Below are positions 28,010 through 36,806 of a DNA stretch of 64,000 bases, piece by piece. The position numbers and the translations under genes are program-made. The notes below the pieces were generated by a model. It searched no databases. It was not told the origin of the DNA and worked only from the letters and a program-made list of their open reading frames with translations. The stretch covers positions 248,001 through 312,000 of the forward strand of contig NZ_KQ947377.1 of NCBI RefSeq assembly GCF_001484765.1. Direction: 5' to 3'. The DNA comes from Entomohabitans teleogrylli (GTDB lineage: Bacteria; Pseudomonadota; Gammaproteobacteria; Enterobacterales; Enterobacteriaceae). Numbering within the stretch: position 1 is the first letter of the stretch; each line of letters opens with the position of its first letter.

Positions 28010-29134
28010 ATGCGCGGATTACGCAATATCTACAACCTCGGGGTCAAAGAGCTGCGCAGCCTGCTGGGGGATAAGGCGATGCTGGCGCTGATCATCTTCT
28101 CCTTTACCCTCTCGGTCTATTCATCCGCCACGGTAATGCCCGGCTCACTACACCTGGCGCCTATCGCCATCGCCGACCTGGATAAATCCCAGCTATCATC
28201 GCGCATCATTAACAGTTTCTATAAGCCGTGGTTTCTGCCGCCGGAAATGATCGACGCCGACGAAATGGATGCCGGGCTGGACGCCGGGCGCTACACCTTC
28301 GCCCTGAATATTCCGCCCCACTTTCAGCGCGACGTGCTGGCTGGCCGCCAGCCGGCCCTGCAGGTCAACGTCGACGCCACCCGCATGAGCCAGGCCTTTA
28401 CCGGCAACGGCTATATCCAGAACATCCTGACCGGCGAGGTAAACAGCTTCGTCTCCCGCTACCGGGACAACAGCGTGCTGCCGGTCGAGCTGGCGGTACG
28501 GATGCGCTTCAACCCCAACCTTGAGCAGGCGCGTTTCGGCGCCGTGATGGCAATTATCAACAACATCACCATGCTGGCGATTGTCCTGACGGGCTCGGCG
28601 CTGATCCGCGAACGTGAACATGGCACCGTCGAACATCTGCTGGTCATGCCGGTCACGCCGTTTGAAATTATGATGGCCAAGGTCTGGTCGATGGGACTGG
28701 TGGTACTGGTGGTTTCCGGACTGTCTCTGCTGTTGATGGTCCAGGGGGTGTTGCAGGTGCCGATTGAAGGCTCAGTGCCGCTGTTTATGCTGGGGGTCGC
28801 CCTCAGCCTGTTCGCCACCACCTCCATTGGCATCTTTATGGGCACCGTGGCGCGCTCTATGCCGCAGCTCGGGCTGCTGATGATTCTGGTGCTGCTGCCG
28901 CTACAAATGCTCTCCGGCGGATCGACGCCGCGGGAAAGTATGCCGCAACTGGTCCAGGACATTATGTTGACCATGCCCACCACCCATTTTGTCAGCCTGG
29001 CGCAGGCGATCCTCTATCGCGGCGCCGATTTTTCTATCGTCTGGCCACAGTTCCTGACCCTGCTGGTCATTGGCGGCGCGTTTTTCCTGGTAGCGCTGAC
29101 GCGTTTTCGCAAGACGATTGGCGAAATGGCGTAA
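28010..29134 (+). CDS. yhhJ: ABC-2 type permease YhhJ
   Basis: Inner-membrane permease of 374 residues, third gene of yhiI-rbbA-yhhJ. An N-terminal membrane helix (ALIIFSFTLSVYSSATV) is followed by a large periplasmic domain and a C-terminal block of five helices (for example MLAIVLTGSALIREREHGTVEHLL, read in parts, with the EREHGTVE loop typical of ABC-2 permeases). Its ATG directly follows the rbbA stop. It probably pairs with the RbbA permease half to form the channel. Confidence 0.93.
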   Translation: MRGLRNIYNLGVKELRSLLGDKAMLALIIFSFTLSVYSSATVMPGSLHLAPIAIADLDKSQLSSRIINSFYKPWFLPPEMIDADEMDAGLDAGRYTFALNIPPHFQRDVLAGRQPALQVNVDATRMSQAFTGNGYIQNILTGEVNSFVSRYRDNSVLPVELAVRMRFNPNLEQARFGAVMAIINNITMLAIVLTGSALIREREHGTVEHLLVMPVTPFEIMMAKVWSMGLVVLVVSGLSLLLMVQGVLQVPIEGSVPLFMLGVALSLFATTSIGIFMGTVARSMPQLGLLMILVLLPLQMLSGGSTPRESMPQLVQDIMLTMPTTHFVSLAQAILYRGADFSIVWPQFLTLLVIGGAFFLVALTRFRKTIGEMA

Positions 29135-29541
29135 TCGTGGCGCTGTAACAAAGTTACGCCGCTACGCTTGCGTTCGCACAACCCATGCGATCCCGTGCAC
29201 ATTTCGCTGGCGCGCTGAAAATATTTTGTGATTAAAGTCGCACAACAAAAACATAAACCAAAAATCAAAACGTGATTAAATTCACATTTTAACGGTATTT
29301 AACGCCAGAATCGGCCAGTGGTTGTTTTTTTACACAACAATTATGTGACAACAATCACCATATAAGGCCACCCCACCCCCATCATTTAGTGACTGAAATC
29401 ACATAAAATTCCCCTGACTGGACAGTTGCCCTTTTCGGTGCCAGATTTCGCATCACACGAAAGATATCGGCGGCGTTGCTAACGAGCCGATAACAGTCAG
29501 TCCGGGCTCTTCCAGCGCCTGTTAACAACAAGGGGTGTTTT
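29135..29541 (+). promoter_or_regulatory. mtlA regulatory region with four CRP-like sites
   Basis: A 407-nt AT-rich region without a gene. Four TGTGA-N6-TCACA-like palindromes are seen: 29227-29242 (TGTGA...TCGCA), 29271-29286 (CGTGA...TCACA), 29344-29359 (TGTGA...TCACC) and 29388-29403 (AGTGA...TCACA). E. coli mtlA is known for multiple CRP sites in the same position, so this is the catabolite-controlled mannitol promoter. MtlR may also act here; no site was assigned. GTAAC-AAA-GTTAC at 29146 is a weak hairpin after yhhJ. Confidence 0.8.
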
Positions 29542-31458
29542 ATGTCATCCGATATTAAGATCAAGGTGCAAAGCTTTGGTCGTTTTCTCAGCAATATGGT
29601 GATGCCCAACATCGGCGCGTTTATCGCCTGGGGGATCATCACCGCGTTATTTATTCCCACAGGGTGGTGGCCGAACGAAACGCTGGCGAAGCTGGTTGGC
29701 CCGATGATCTCTTACCTGCTGCCGCTGCTGATTGGCTATACCGGCGGACGGCTGGTCGGCGGCGAGCGCGGCGGCGTGGTGGGGGCGATTACCACCATGG
29801 GCGTGATTGTCGGTTCCGATATGCCGATGTTCCTCGGCTCAATGATTGTCGGCCCGCTGGGCGGCTACTGCATCAAGAAGTTCGACGCGGCGGTCGACGG
29901 CAAGATCAAGTCCGGCTTTGAAATGCTGGTGAATAACTTCTCCGCCGGCATCATCGGGATGATTCTGGCGATACTGGCGTTTCTCGGTATCGGTCCGGCG
30001 GTGGAAGTGTTGTCTAAACTGCTGGCGGCAGGCGTTAACTTCATGGTTTCCCATGACATGTTGCCGCTGGCCTCCATCTTTGTGGAACCGGCGAAAATCC
30101 TGTTCCTCAACAACGCCATTAACCACGGTATCTTCTCGCCGCTGGGCATTCAGCAGTCCCACGACCTCGGCAAGTCAATCTTCTTCCTGATTGAAGCCAA
30201 CCCGGGCCCGGGGATGGGCGTTCTGCTGGCCTATATGTTCTTTGGCCGCGGCAACGCGAAACAATCTGCGGGCGGCGCGGCGATCATCCACTTCCTGGGC
30301 GGTATCCACGAAATCTACTTCCCGTATGTGCTGATGAACCCGCGTTTGATCATCGCCGTTATCCTCGGCGGTATGACTGGCGTCTTTACCCTGAGCGTGC
30401 TGAACGGCGGCCTGGTGTCTCCGGCGTCTCCGGGTTCGATCCTCGCGGTGCTGGCGATGACGCCGAAAGGCGCCTACTTCGCCAATATCGCGGCAATTGT
30501 CGCCGCCATGGCGGTCTCCTTTGTTATTTCGGCGGTGCTGCTGAAAACCAGCAAAGTCAAAGAAGAAGAGGACCTGGAAGCGGCGACCCGCCGGATGCAG
30601 GACATGAAATCCGGCGCCAAAGGCGCGGCTACGCCGCTGTCCGCCGGCGATGTCAGCAATGACCTGAGCCACGTGCGTAAAATCATTGTCGCCTGCGATG
30701 CCGGTATGGGCTCCAGCGCCATGGGCGCCGGGGTACTGCGCAAGAAAGTACAGGACGCCGGTTTGACGACGATTTCCGTCACCAACAGCGCAATCAACAA
30801 TCTGCCGCCGGATGTCGACCTGGTGATCACTCACCGCGATCTGACCGAGCGCGCTATGCGCCAGGTGCCGCAGGCCCAGCATATTTCGCTGACCAACTTC
30901 CTCGACAGCGGCCTGTACACCAGCCTGACCGAGCGTCTGGTGGCCGCCCAGCGCCACAACGAGAACGAAGTCAAAGTACGCGACAGCCTGAAAGACAGCT
31001 TCGACGAGGGCTCGCTGTTCAAACTGGGGGCGGAGAATATCTTCCTCGGCCGTCAGGCCGCCAGTAAAGAAGAGGCTATCCGCTTCGCCGGCGAACAACT
31101 GGTGAACGGCGGCTACGTTGAGCCGGAATATGTCGATGCGATGCTGGAGCGGGAAAAACTCACCCCGACCTATCTGGGCGAATCCATTGCCGTACCGCAC
31201 GGCACCGTGGAAGCCAAAGATCGGGTGCTGAAAACCGGCGTGGTATTCTGCCAGTATCCGCAGGGCGTGCGCTTCGGCGAAGAAGAGGACGAAGTCGCCC
31301 GGCTGGTTATCGGTATTGCGGCGCGTAATAACGAGCATATCCAGGTCATCACCAGTCTGACGAATGCGCTGGATGATGAGTCGGTCATCGAACGTCTGGC
31401 CAGTACCACCAGCGTTCAGGAAGTGCTCGACCTGCTGTCCGCGAATAAGACGGCGTAA
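29542..31458 (+). CDS. mtlA: Mannitol PTS permease EIICBA
   Basis: Takes up and phosphorylates mannitol to mannitol-1-phosphate. It has 638 residues (637 in E. coli). The order is IIC membrane domain (residues about 1-340, with the GGIHEIYFPYVLMNP motif), IIB with the phospho-cysteine C385 in ACDAGMGSSAMGAG, and IIA with the phospho-histidine H553 in IAVPHGTVEAKD. All domains are fused and intact. First gene of mtlADR; GGGGTG precedes the ATG. Confidence 0.97.
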   Translation: MSSDIKIKVQSFGRFLSNMVMPNIGAFIAWGIITALFIPTGWWPNETLAKLVGPMISYLLPLLIGYTGGRLVGGERGGVVGAITTMGVIVGSDMPMFLGSMIVGPLGGYCIKKFDAAVDGKIKSGFEMLVNNFSAGIIGMILAILAFLGIGPAVEVLSKLLAAGVNFMVSHDMLPLASIFVEPAKILFLNNAINHGIFSPLGIQQSHDLGKSIFFLIEANPGPGMGVLLAYMFFGRGNAKQSAGGAAIIHFLGGIHEIYFPYVLMNPRLIIAVILGGMTGVFTLSVLNGGLVSPASPGSILAVLAMTPKGAYFANIAAIVAAMAVSFVISAVLLKTSKVKEEEDLEAATRRMQDMKSGAKGAATPLSAGDVSNDLSHVRKIIVACDAGMGSSAMGAGVLRKKVQDAGLTTISVTNSAINNLPPDVDLVITHRDLTERAMRQVPQAQHISLTNFLDSGLYTSLTERLVAAQRHNENEVKVRDSLKDSFDEGSLFKLGAENIFLGRQAASKEEAIRFAGEQLVNGGYVEPEYVDAMLEREKLTPTYLGESIAVPHGTVEAKDRVLKTGVVFCQYPQGVRFGEEEDEVARLVIGIAARNNEHIQVITSLTNALDDESVIERLASTTSVQEVLDLLSANKTA

Positions 31459-31464
31459 TTCACC

Positions 31465-31542
31465 GGCGGTTACGGCCGCCTTTCCCTCCCTCTCCGACAG
31501 GAGAGGGTTAGGGTGAGGGGAATCCGCGTTTTCCCCTCACCC
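31465..31542. repeat. Inverted-repeat intergenic element between mtlA and mtlD
   Basis: Three adjacent hairpins: GGCGG/CCGCC (31465-31480), CCCTCTCC/GGAGAGGG (31488-31507) and GGGTGAGGGG/CCCCTCACCC (31511-31542, perfect 10-bp stem). The CCCTCTCC...GGTGAGGGG pattern is a palindromic intergenic repeat found scattered in enterobacterial genomes. Here it may protect mtlA mRNA or set the mtlA:mtlD ratio. Confidence 0.7.
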
Positions 31543-31583
31543 CAGCCCGCCAGGGGTGCATTAATTCAGAGAAGGTTCACAAC

Positions 31584-32732
31584 ATGAAAGCATTACATTT
31601 CGGCGCAGGTAACATCGGTCGTGGATTTATCGGCAAACTGCTGGCGGACGCCGGCGTCACCTTAACATTCGCCGACGTCAATCAGGTGGTGCTGGATGCG
31701 TTAAACGCCCGCCACAGCTACCAGGTGCACGTGGTGGGCGAACAGGAGCAGGTAGATACCGTTTCCGGCGTCGACGCGGTGAGTAGCGTGGGCGAAGAGG
31801 TGGTGGAACTGATTGCCGGGGTGGATATGATCACCACCGCCGTCGGTCCGGTGGTGCTGGAACGCATTGCGCCCACCATCGTCAAAGGGCTGGCGCTGCG
31901 CCGCGCCCGGGGTAATGAGCAGCCGCTGAACATTATCGCCTGTGAAAACATGGTGCGCGGCACCACCCAGTTGAAGGGCCACGTATTTAATGCCCTGGCG
32001 GCGGAAGATAAGGCCTGGGTCGAGGGGCACGTCGGCTTCGTCGATTCCGCCGTCGACCGCATCGTTCCCCCCTCAGCGTCCGCCAGCGGAGACCCGCTGG
32101 AAGTGACCGTGGAAACGTTCAGCGAGTGGATTGTCGATAAAACCCAGTTTAACGGCGCGCCGCCGGCCATCCCCGGAATGGAGCTGACCGACAATCTGAT
32201 GGCGTTTGTTGAACGTAAGCTCTTCACCCTGAACACCGGGCATGCTATAACCGCCTACCTCGGCAAACAGGTCGGCCACCGGACGATTCGCGACACGATC
32301 ATTGACGGCAGTATTCGCGCGGTGGTGCAAGGGGCGATGGAAGAGAGCGGCGCGGTACTGATCAAACGCTACGGATTCGACCCGGAAAAACACGCCGCTT
32401 ACATCCGGAAAATCCTCGGACGCTTCGAAAACCCGTACCTGGAAGATGACGTGGAGCGCGTCGGACGCCAGCCGCTGCGCAAACTGAGCGCCGGCGACCG
32501 TCTGATCAAACCGCTGCTCGGCACTCTGGAATACGGTCTGCCGCACCATAACCTGGTGCTGGGTATCGCTGCCGCCATGCACTACCGCAGCGAGGAAGAC
32601 CCGCAGGCCCGGGAACTGGCGCAACTGATTGCTGATAAAGGCCCCCGGGATGCGCTGGCGCAGATTTCCGGCCTCGACGCCAACAGCGAGGTGGTGGCCG
32701 AAGCGGTTCGCGCTTATCACGCCGGCGAGTAA
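31584..32732 (+). CDS. mtlD: Mannitol-1-phosphate 5-dehydrogenase
   Basis: NAD-dependent oxidation of mannitol-1-phosphate to fructose-6-phosphate. The 382 residues equal the E. coli length. The N-terminal Rossmann site is [20 protein letters not shown], and the family motif [21 protein letters not shown] (read in parts) carries the catalytic Lys and His. It lies 125 nt after mtlA, separated by the palindromic repeat. Confidence 0.97.
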   Translation: MKALHFGAGNIGRGFIGKLLADAGVTLTFADVNQVVLDALNARHSYQVHVVGEQEQVDTVSGVDAVSSVGEEVVELIAGVDMITTAVGPVVLERIAPTIVKGLALRRARGNEQPLNIIACENMVRGTTQLKGHVFNALAAEDKAWVEGHVGFVDSAVDRIVPPSASASGDPLEVTVETFSEWIVDKTQFNGAPPAIPGMELTDNLMAFVERKLFTLNTGHAITAYLGKQVGHRTIRDTIIDGSIRAVVQGAMEESGAVLIKRYGFDPEKHAAYIRKILGRFENPYLEDDVERVGRQPLRKLSAGDRLIKPLLGTLEYGLPHHNLVLGIAAAMHYRSEEDPQARELAQLIADKGPRDALAQISGLDANSEVVAEAVRAYHAGE

Positions 32733-32768
32733 CCAGACACGGCGCGGGAAACCGCGCCCCTAACCCGA

Positions 32769-33317
32769 TTGTCAGATATGCAGGCAAAAATGGAAGAAAC
32801 ACAGGCCTTTGAAAACCGTGTGCTTGAGCGCCTGAATGCCGGCCACACTGTCCGGGGTCTGCTTATCGCCGCGGTGGAGTTAATTACCGAAGCGGTGAAC
32901 CGGCTGGTTATCCAGGTATTCCGCAAAGATGACTACGCGGTGAAATATGCGGTGGAGCCTCTGCTGCACGGCGACGGGCCGCTGGGCGATCTTTCCGTGC
33001 GCCTGAAACTGATTTATGGCCTGGGCGTACTGAGCCGCGGCGAATATGAAGATTGCGAATTGCTGATGGCGCTGCGCGAAGAGCTGAATCACGACGGTAA
33101 CGAATATGGCTTTACCGATGATGAAATCCTCGGCCCGTTCGGCGAACTGCACTGCGTCAGCGCGCTGCCGCCGGGTCCCCAGCCGGTCGACGACGGCGAT
33201 GCGGAATTGCTGGCGATGCAGAAGCAGCGCTACCAGCAAATGGTACGCTCTACCATGGTCCTCTCCCTGACTGAGCTGATCTCAACGATCGGCTTAAAAA
33301 AAGCCTTCCAGAAGTAG
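32769..33317 (+). CDS. mtlR: Mannitol operon repressor MtlR
   Basis: Small repressor of the mtl operon, 182 aa from TTG 32769 or 179 from ATG 32778. The core (TQAFENRVLERLNAGHTVRG, FRKDDYAVKYAVEPLLHGDGPLGD, DDEILGPFGELHCV, LTELISTIGLKKAFQK) is nearly the E. coli sequence. E. coli MtlR has about 15 more N-terminal residues ending RLSDMQA; here RLSDMQA is preserved, but the frame upstream has no ATG or GTG before the mtlD stop. The start is therefore uncertain and could be the TTG of LSDMQA. Ribosome-binding signals are weak for both. Confidence 0.9.
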   Translation: MSDMQAKMEETQAFENRVLERLNAGHTVRGLLIAAVELITEAVNRLVIQVFRKDDYAVKYAVEPLLHGDGPLGDLSVRLKLIYGLGVLSRGEYEDCELLMALREELNHDGNEYGFTDDEILGPFGELHCVSALPPGPQPVDDGDAELLAMQKQRYQQMVRSTMVLSLTELISTIGLKKAFQK

Positions 33318-33386
33318 CGGTTTTCGCACCCGCCGGGCGAATGGTGTATCCTTGCCCCTAATCTCCCGCAATAACCAGAAATCACC

Positions 33387-33749
33387 ATGAAAGAAGTCGA
33401 AAAAAACGAAATCAAACGTCTCAGCGATCGCCTGGACGCCATTAAACACCAGCAGGCCGCACTGTCGCTGGTCGAACACGCAGAGAAATACGCCGAGCTG
33501 GAGCAGGAGAAAGCCACTCTGGAGAGCGAAATTGAGCGCCTGCGCGGCGTACGCGCCGGGAAACTCAGCAAAGAGGCGCAAAAGCTGCTGCAAATGCCTT
33601 TCCGGCGCGAGATCACCAAAAAAGAGCAGGCCGATATGGGCAAGCTGAAGAAAAGCGTGCGCGGACTGGTGGTCGTACACCCAATGACCGCGCTGGGCCG
33701 CGAAATGGGCCTTAAGGCCATGACCGGCTTTGCCAGCAGCGAGTTCTGA
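33387..33749 (+). CDS. yibL: Ribosome-associated protein YibL
   Basis: A 120-residue protein identical in length to E. coli YibL and very similar throughout ([38 protein letters not shown]). The N-terminal half is a highly charged coiled coil. E. coli YibL is listed as ribosome-associated; its role is not established. It lies after mtlR in the usual place. Confidence 0.93.
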   Translation: MKEVEKNEIKRLSDRLDAIKHQQAALSLVEHAEKYAELEQEKATLESEIERLRGVRAGKLSKEAQKLLQMPFRREITKKEQADMGKLKKSVRGLVVVHPMTALGREMGLKAMTGFASSEF

Positions 33750-33788
33750 TCCGCCAATCGCCCCTCTTCCCGGACAATGTGCCGGATT

Positions 33789-33822
33789 TCGCCAGCCGAC
33801 TGCGGTCGCTGGCGATTTGCTT
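33789..33822. terminator. Hairpin terminator after yibL
   Basis: An 8-bp stem TCGCCAGC / GCTGGCGA (33789-33796 and 33808-33815) followed by TTTGCTT. It sits between the converging yibL and deoxyribosyltransferase-like genes. Confidence 0.65.
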
Positions 33823-33828
33823 GCCGCC

Positions 33829-34191
33829 TTAAGCCTGAGGAATGCTCTCAAGGGTGGTGTAGATCGCTAATCCTTGCTGCCGCGCCACCTCAATATCCAT
33901 ATCCGCCCCTTTTGACGCCCCGGCGATACGGTAGATGGCATCGCATTTGCCGATCAGGCGATGGGCGACCGGATAGAGCAGCGACTCACTGATTTCATCG
34001 CCAATAGCGGTAGACCCCGCCGCTTTTGCCAGCGGCAATGCCAGCCATTCACCAATCACCGGAACATGCCCACGCTGGTATACCGCCAGCGCGGCCTCTT
34101 CCAGTCGCGACAGATTGGCGTCAATCAACTCTTGTTTTCCATCGGTGCCGCTGCGGTAAGGCCCGGCGATTAAAATCAATTGTCTGGACAT
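33829..34191 (-). CDS. DUF4406 / nucleoside 2-deoxyribosyltransferase-like protein
   Basis: A 120-residue protein with the start LILIAGPYRSGT, a typical opening of DUF4406 and nucleoside 2-deoxyribosyltransferase-like folds, and the closing GASKGADMDIEVARQQGLAIY. This has the shape of the family's G-x-S/D-x2-GAxxExxxA active-site stretch. The start MSRQL follows GGTGAAGA; a 19-codon upstream extension is not supported. It diverges from a DeoR regulator 187 nt away. The substrate is unknown; a salvage or modified-nucleotide role is the most that can be inferred. It is not part of the E. coli mtl or sodA neighbourhoods. Confidence 0.75.
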   Translation of the reverse strand: MSRQLILIAGPYRSGTDGKQELIDANLSRLEEAALAVYQRGHVPVIGEWLALPLAKAAGSTAIGDEISESLLYPVAHRLIGKCDAIYRIAGASKGADMDIEVARQQGLAIYTTLESIPQA

Positions 34192-34378
34192 AACGTCTTC
34201 ACCCAATATCTTGAATAACAATACGATAAGGAAACTGCCACTGAGCAAAACGCCGCCATCGCCAATGCGCGATCATGCACGTTTTGCTGGTAAAACAGCG
34301 CTAAAACCGCTAGAGTTATCATCATAGATCGCACATTCATGCATCATCAAGCATTATCGTGCAGAAAGGGAAACCGCT
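34192..34378. promoter_or_regulatory. Divergent promoter region of the DUF4406/DeoR pair
   Basis: A 187-nt region between divergent starts, with repeated CAT/ATC-rich words around 34318-34360 (for example ATCATCATAG and CATGCATCATC) that could be DeoR-type operators. No exact repeat pair could be defined. GAAAGG lies before the deoR ATG. Confidence 0.45.
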
Positions 34379-35134
34379 ATGCTCACCAGTCAGCGCAAAA
34401 AAATGATCCTTGACCTCCTTGCCGCAGAAGGACAGGTCCTGTCAAAACCGCTCAGTATCCGCTTTCAGGTCTCTGAAGACACCATACGCCGTGATTTACG
34501 GGATTTGGCGGCAGAGGGGCGTTTACAGCGCGTCCATGGCGGGGCGCTGCCATCCTCGTCGGCAACGGCGACATTTGCCGAGCGCCGGCAGGTGAAAACG
34601 GATGCGAAACGGATTCTGGCCAAAAAAGGCGCGGAGCTGATCTCCCCCGGCCAGGTGGTGATTATTGATGGCGGTACAACTACCACGGAATTGATTACCT
34701 GCTTACCGGCCGATCTCAACATCACTGTGGTGACTCACAGTCCGGGTATTGCGCTGGGCCTGGTCGATCACCCCGCCATTGATGTCATTCTTATCGGCGG
34801 GCGGCTGTACAAGCACTCTATCGTTACCGTCGGCGCCGCGGCTATCGAGGGGATCAACAGCATTCACGCCGATCTGTTTTTCATGGGCGTCACCGGTATC
34901 CATACCGAAGCGGGACTGACCACCGGCGATTACGAAGAGGCATGCATTAAACGCGCATTTTCCGCCAGGGCCGCGGAAACCATTGTTCTGGCCTCCCCGG
35001 AAAAAATCGGCAGCGCATCGCCATTTATGATCGGCGACCTGGCGCTGGTGAATACCGTGGTGGTTGAGAGCGGTACGGATGAAGTCTGGGTGAAGACCCT
35101 GCAGCAACAGGGCATTTCGGTGGTAACGGCATAG
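34379..35134 (+). CDS. DeoR-family transcriptional regulator
   Basis: A 251-residue DeoR/GlpR-type repressor. The N-terminal HTH shows the family signature (RFQVSEDTIRRDLRDLAAEGRL, residues about 28-49, then QRVHGGAL). The C-terminal sugar-phosphate sensor domain has IDGGTTTTELI, GGRLYKHSIVTVG and TGIHTEAGLTTGDYEEACIKR. It diverges from the DUF4406 gene, which it presumably controls with a phosphorylated sugar or nucleoside-derived effector. It is not equivalent to a gene I can name. Confidence 0.88.
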   Translation: MLTSQRKKMILDLLAAEGQVLSKPLSIRFQVSEDTIRRDLRDLAAEGRLQRVHGGALPSSSATATFAERRQVKTDAKRILAKKGAELISPGQVVIIDGGTTTTELITCLPADLNITVVTHSPGIALGLVDHPAIDVILIGGRLYKHSIVTVGAAAIEGINSIHADLFFMGVTGIHTEAGLTTGDYEEACIKRAFSARAAETIVLASPEKIGSASPFMIGDLALVNTVVVESGTDEVWVKTLQQQGISVVTA

Positions 35135-35217
35135 CGCACCCGGAACCGGAATCGCGGCCTCCCGGCATCAGACGCGACAACTCTGCGTTCCGGCTATTCC
35201 GCCACCGGGCTTAAGCG

Positions 35218-35895
35218 CTACCGCCGGCCATACAGGCGCCGGGTATTATCTTCAATCTGGCCGCTGAGCCGACGCTTTTGCATAGTGCGCGTCCAACTCA
35301 CCGACAGCCCCGCCGCCGACAGCAGACGATGGTATTGCTCATCATCAAACGGCATATGCCAGGCAATGGCGATCGCCTGCGCCACGGTCACATCGCTGGT
35401 CCGGGACACCAGTTCCAGCGGCGTATCAGTGGCGACATTGCCGCCGGCGATCACCCGATACAGCCAGCCGCAGCGGCTGTGGTTTTGCAACTGTTCAGAA
35501 AAATCGGCGATCCCGAAATGGAAGTTCAGCTTGAAGCAGGGCGAACGCGGCTGGGTTACCTGAATCAGCGCCGCTCCCCAGCGGAAGATATCGCCGATGC
35601 ATACATCCTGCTCCATCAGGCCATAGGTGGAGAGGTTCTCGCCGAACGCCGGCGGGCTGAACAAATCGGCCTGCTGCGGGTACTCCCTGGCCCAGAATTC
35701 ATAGTGCTCGCGCGGATAGTGACACAGCGCCCGGTCCGGACCGCCGTGGAAACTTTTCTCGGCCTGCCAATCGCCTTCCAGACCCTGTTCGCTCAGCGTC
35801 AGTTCCCCTTCCACCTGGCGTTTAGCGATAGCGCTGGGGCGGCTTCCCGGGTAATCACGAATACTGCCGATATAAACCTGTAGAGGATAGTGCAT
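35218..35895 (-). CDS. yiiM: MOSC-domain protein YiiM
   Basis: Molybdenum-cofactor-binding protein (225 aa, 224 in E. coli) that reduces N-hydroxylated bases such as 6-hydroxylaminopurine. It has FHGGPDRALCHYPREHY, GENLSTYGLMEQDVCIGDIF (read in parts) and the presumed cofactor cysteine in QPRSPCFKLNFHFG. The C-terminus SWTRTMQKRRLSGQIED is conserved with E. coli. GGGAG directly precedes the ATG. It is downstream of sodA in the same orientation, separated by a terminator. Confidence 0.92.
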   Translation of the reverse strand: MHYPLQVYIGSIRDYPGSRPSAIAKRQVEGELTLSEQGLEGDWQAEKSFHGGPDRALCHYPREHYEFWAREYPQQADLFSPPAFGENLSTYGLMEQDVCIGDIFRWGAALIQVTQPRSPCFKLNFHFGIADFSEQLQNHSRCGWLYRVIAGGNVATDTPLELVSRTSDVTVAQAIAIAWHMPFDDEQYHRLLSAAGLSVSWTRTMQKRRLSGQIEDNTRRLYGRR

Positions 35896-36002
35896 CTCCC
35901 GCTCCCTGTAGTGCGTGTCGTGTGGTTCGCAATAGCCTCACTATACACGCGATAAGCGGCGCCGGGCACCCGCTCAACGAAGTCCCGCGTCTGCCTGCAG
36001 CA

Positions 36003-36029
36003 ATAAAAAAGGCGGGCCAAAGCCCGCCT
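36003..36029 (-). terminator. Intrinsic terminator downstream of sodA
   Basis: On the minus strand, a GGCGGGC/GCCCGCC stem (36011-36028) is followed by TTTTTT. Its orientation fits termination of sodA before yiiM. Confidence 0.85.
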
Positions 36030-36040
36030 CAGTCGGCTGA

Positions 36041-36074
36041 CAAAGCAGGAAAAAGCGTGGTTTTTCCTGCTTTG
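36041..36074. repeat. Perfect 14-bp inverted repeat after sodA
   Basis: CAAAGCAGGAAAAA, 6-nt loop, TTTTTCCTGCTTTG, between the sodA stop and its terminator. On either strand it gives a stem with A/T base pairs next to the loop and no GC-rich base. It may be an extra terminator or an mRNA 3' stabilising structure. Confidence 0.7.
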
Positions 36075-36088
36075 TGATGAGTTGAACG

Positions 36089-36709
36089 TTATTTTTTCGC
36101 CGCGAAACGCGCTGCCGCTTCGTCCCAGTTCACCACGTTCCAGAACTCTTTAATGTAGTCCGGACGGCGGTTCTGGAACTTCAGGTAGTAAGCGTGCTCC
36201 CAGACATCAAGGCCGAGGATCGGGAAACCAGAAGCGCCGGAGATAGCCTCGCCCATCAGCGGGGAGTCCTGGTTAGCGGTGGAAACCACAGCCAATTTAT
36301 CGCCTTTCAGCACCAGCCACGCCCAGCCGGAGCCGAAACGGGTAGCCGCCGCTTTTTCAAATTCTTCCTGGAATTTTTCCACGCTACCGAAATCGCGCTC
36401 AATGGCCGCTTTCAGGTCGCCCTGCAGGGTGGTGCCTTTTTTCAGGCCTTTCCAGAACAGGCTGTGGTTAGCGTGGCCGCCGGCGTTATTGCGCAGCGCG
36501 GTTTTCTTGTCCGCCGGTACCTGGTCCAGTTTAGCGATCAGCTCTTCAACCGGCAGGCTGGCGAGTTCCGGCAGGCTTTCCAGCGCCGCGTTAGCATTAT
36601 TGACGTAAGCCTGGTGGTGTTTGCTGTGATGGATTTCCATGGTCAGCTTGTCGAAATGCGGTTCCAGGGCGTCATAGGCATAAGGCAGCGATGGCAGTGT
36701 ATAACTCAT
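36089..36709 (-). CDS. sodA: Manganese superoxide dismutase
   Basis: Cytoplasmic Mn-SOD, 206 residues as in E. coli. Metal ligands are in [24 protein letters not shown] and [16 protein letters not shown]; the Gln in ANQDSPL marks the Mn rather than the Fe type. The start [13 protein letters not shown] has GGAG upstream; the five-codon longer frame is not used. A Fur-like box lies about 80 nt upstream, consistent with Fur/ArcA/SoxS control of E. coli sodA. Confidence 0.97.
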   Translation of the reverse strand: MSYTLPSLPYAYDALEPHFDKLTMEIHHSKHHQAYVNNANAALESLPELASLPVEELIAKLDQVPADKKTALRNNAGGHANHSLFWKGLKKGTTLQGDLKAAIERDFGSVEKFQEEFEKAAATRFGSGWAWLVLKGDKLAVVSTANQDSPLMGEAISGASGFPILGLDVWEHAYYLKFQNRRPDYIKEFWNVVNWDEAAARFAAKK

Positions 36710-36787
36710 AATCTTTATCTCCATGATTGTCGGGCGGCAGAGGTGTTAACGCCGCGTAAGCAGTTGGTTCATTATAGTTAATTAAAT

Positions 36788-36806
36788 GATATTGAAAATG
36801 CTTATC
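36788..36806 (-). promoter_or_regulatory. Fur box upstream of sodA
   Basis: GATAAGCATTTTCAATATC on the minus strand matches 14 of 19 positions of the Fur consensus and lies about 80 bases before sodA. Otherwise the 36710-37154 gap holds the rhaT leader and a GCGGGT/ACCCGC hairpin at 36863-36876, and no gene. Confidence 0.65.

Noticed and set aside
30175-31338. 387-codon open frame antisense to mtlA
   Set aside because: Opposite the conserved mtlA frame; His/Arg/Gln-rich composition typical of shadow frames.
31465-31542. CRISPR or insertion-sequence remnant between mtlA and mtlD
   Set aside because: Only nested hairpins without regular spacers, transposase or target duplication; fits a dispersed intergenic palindrome.
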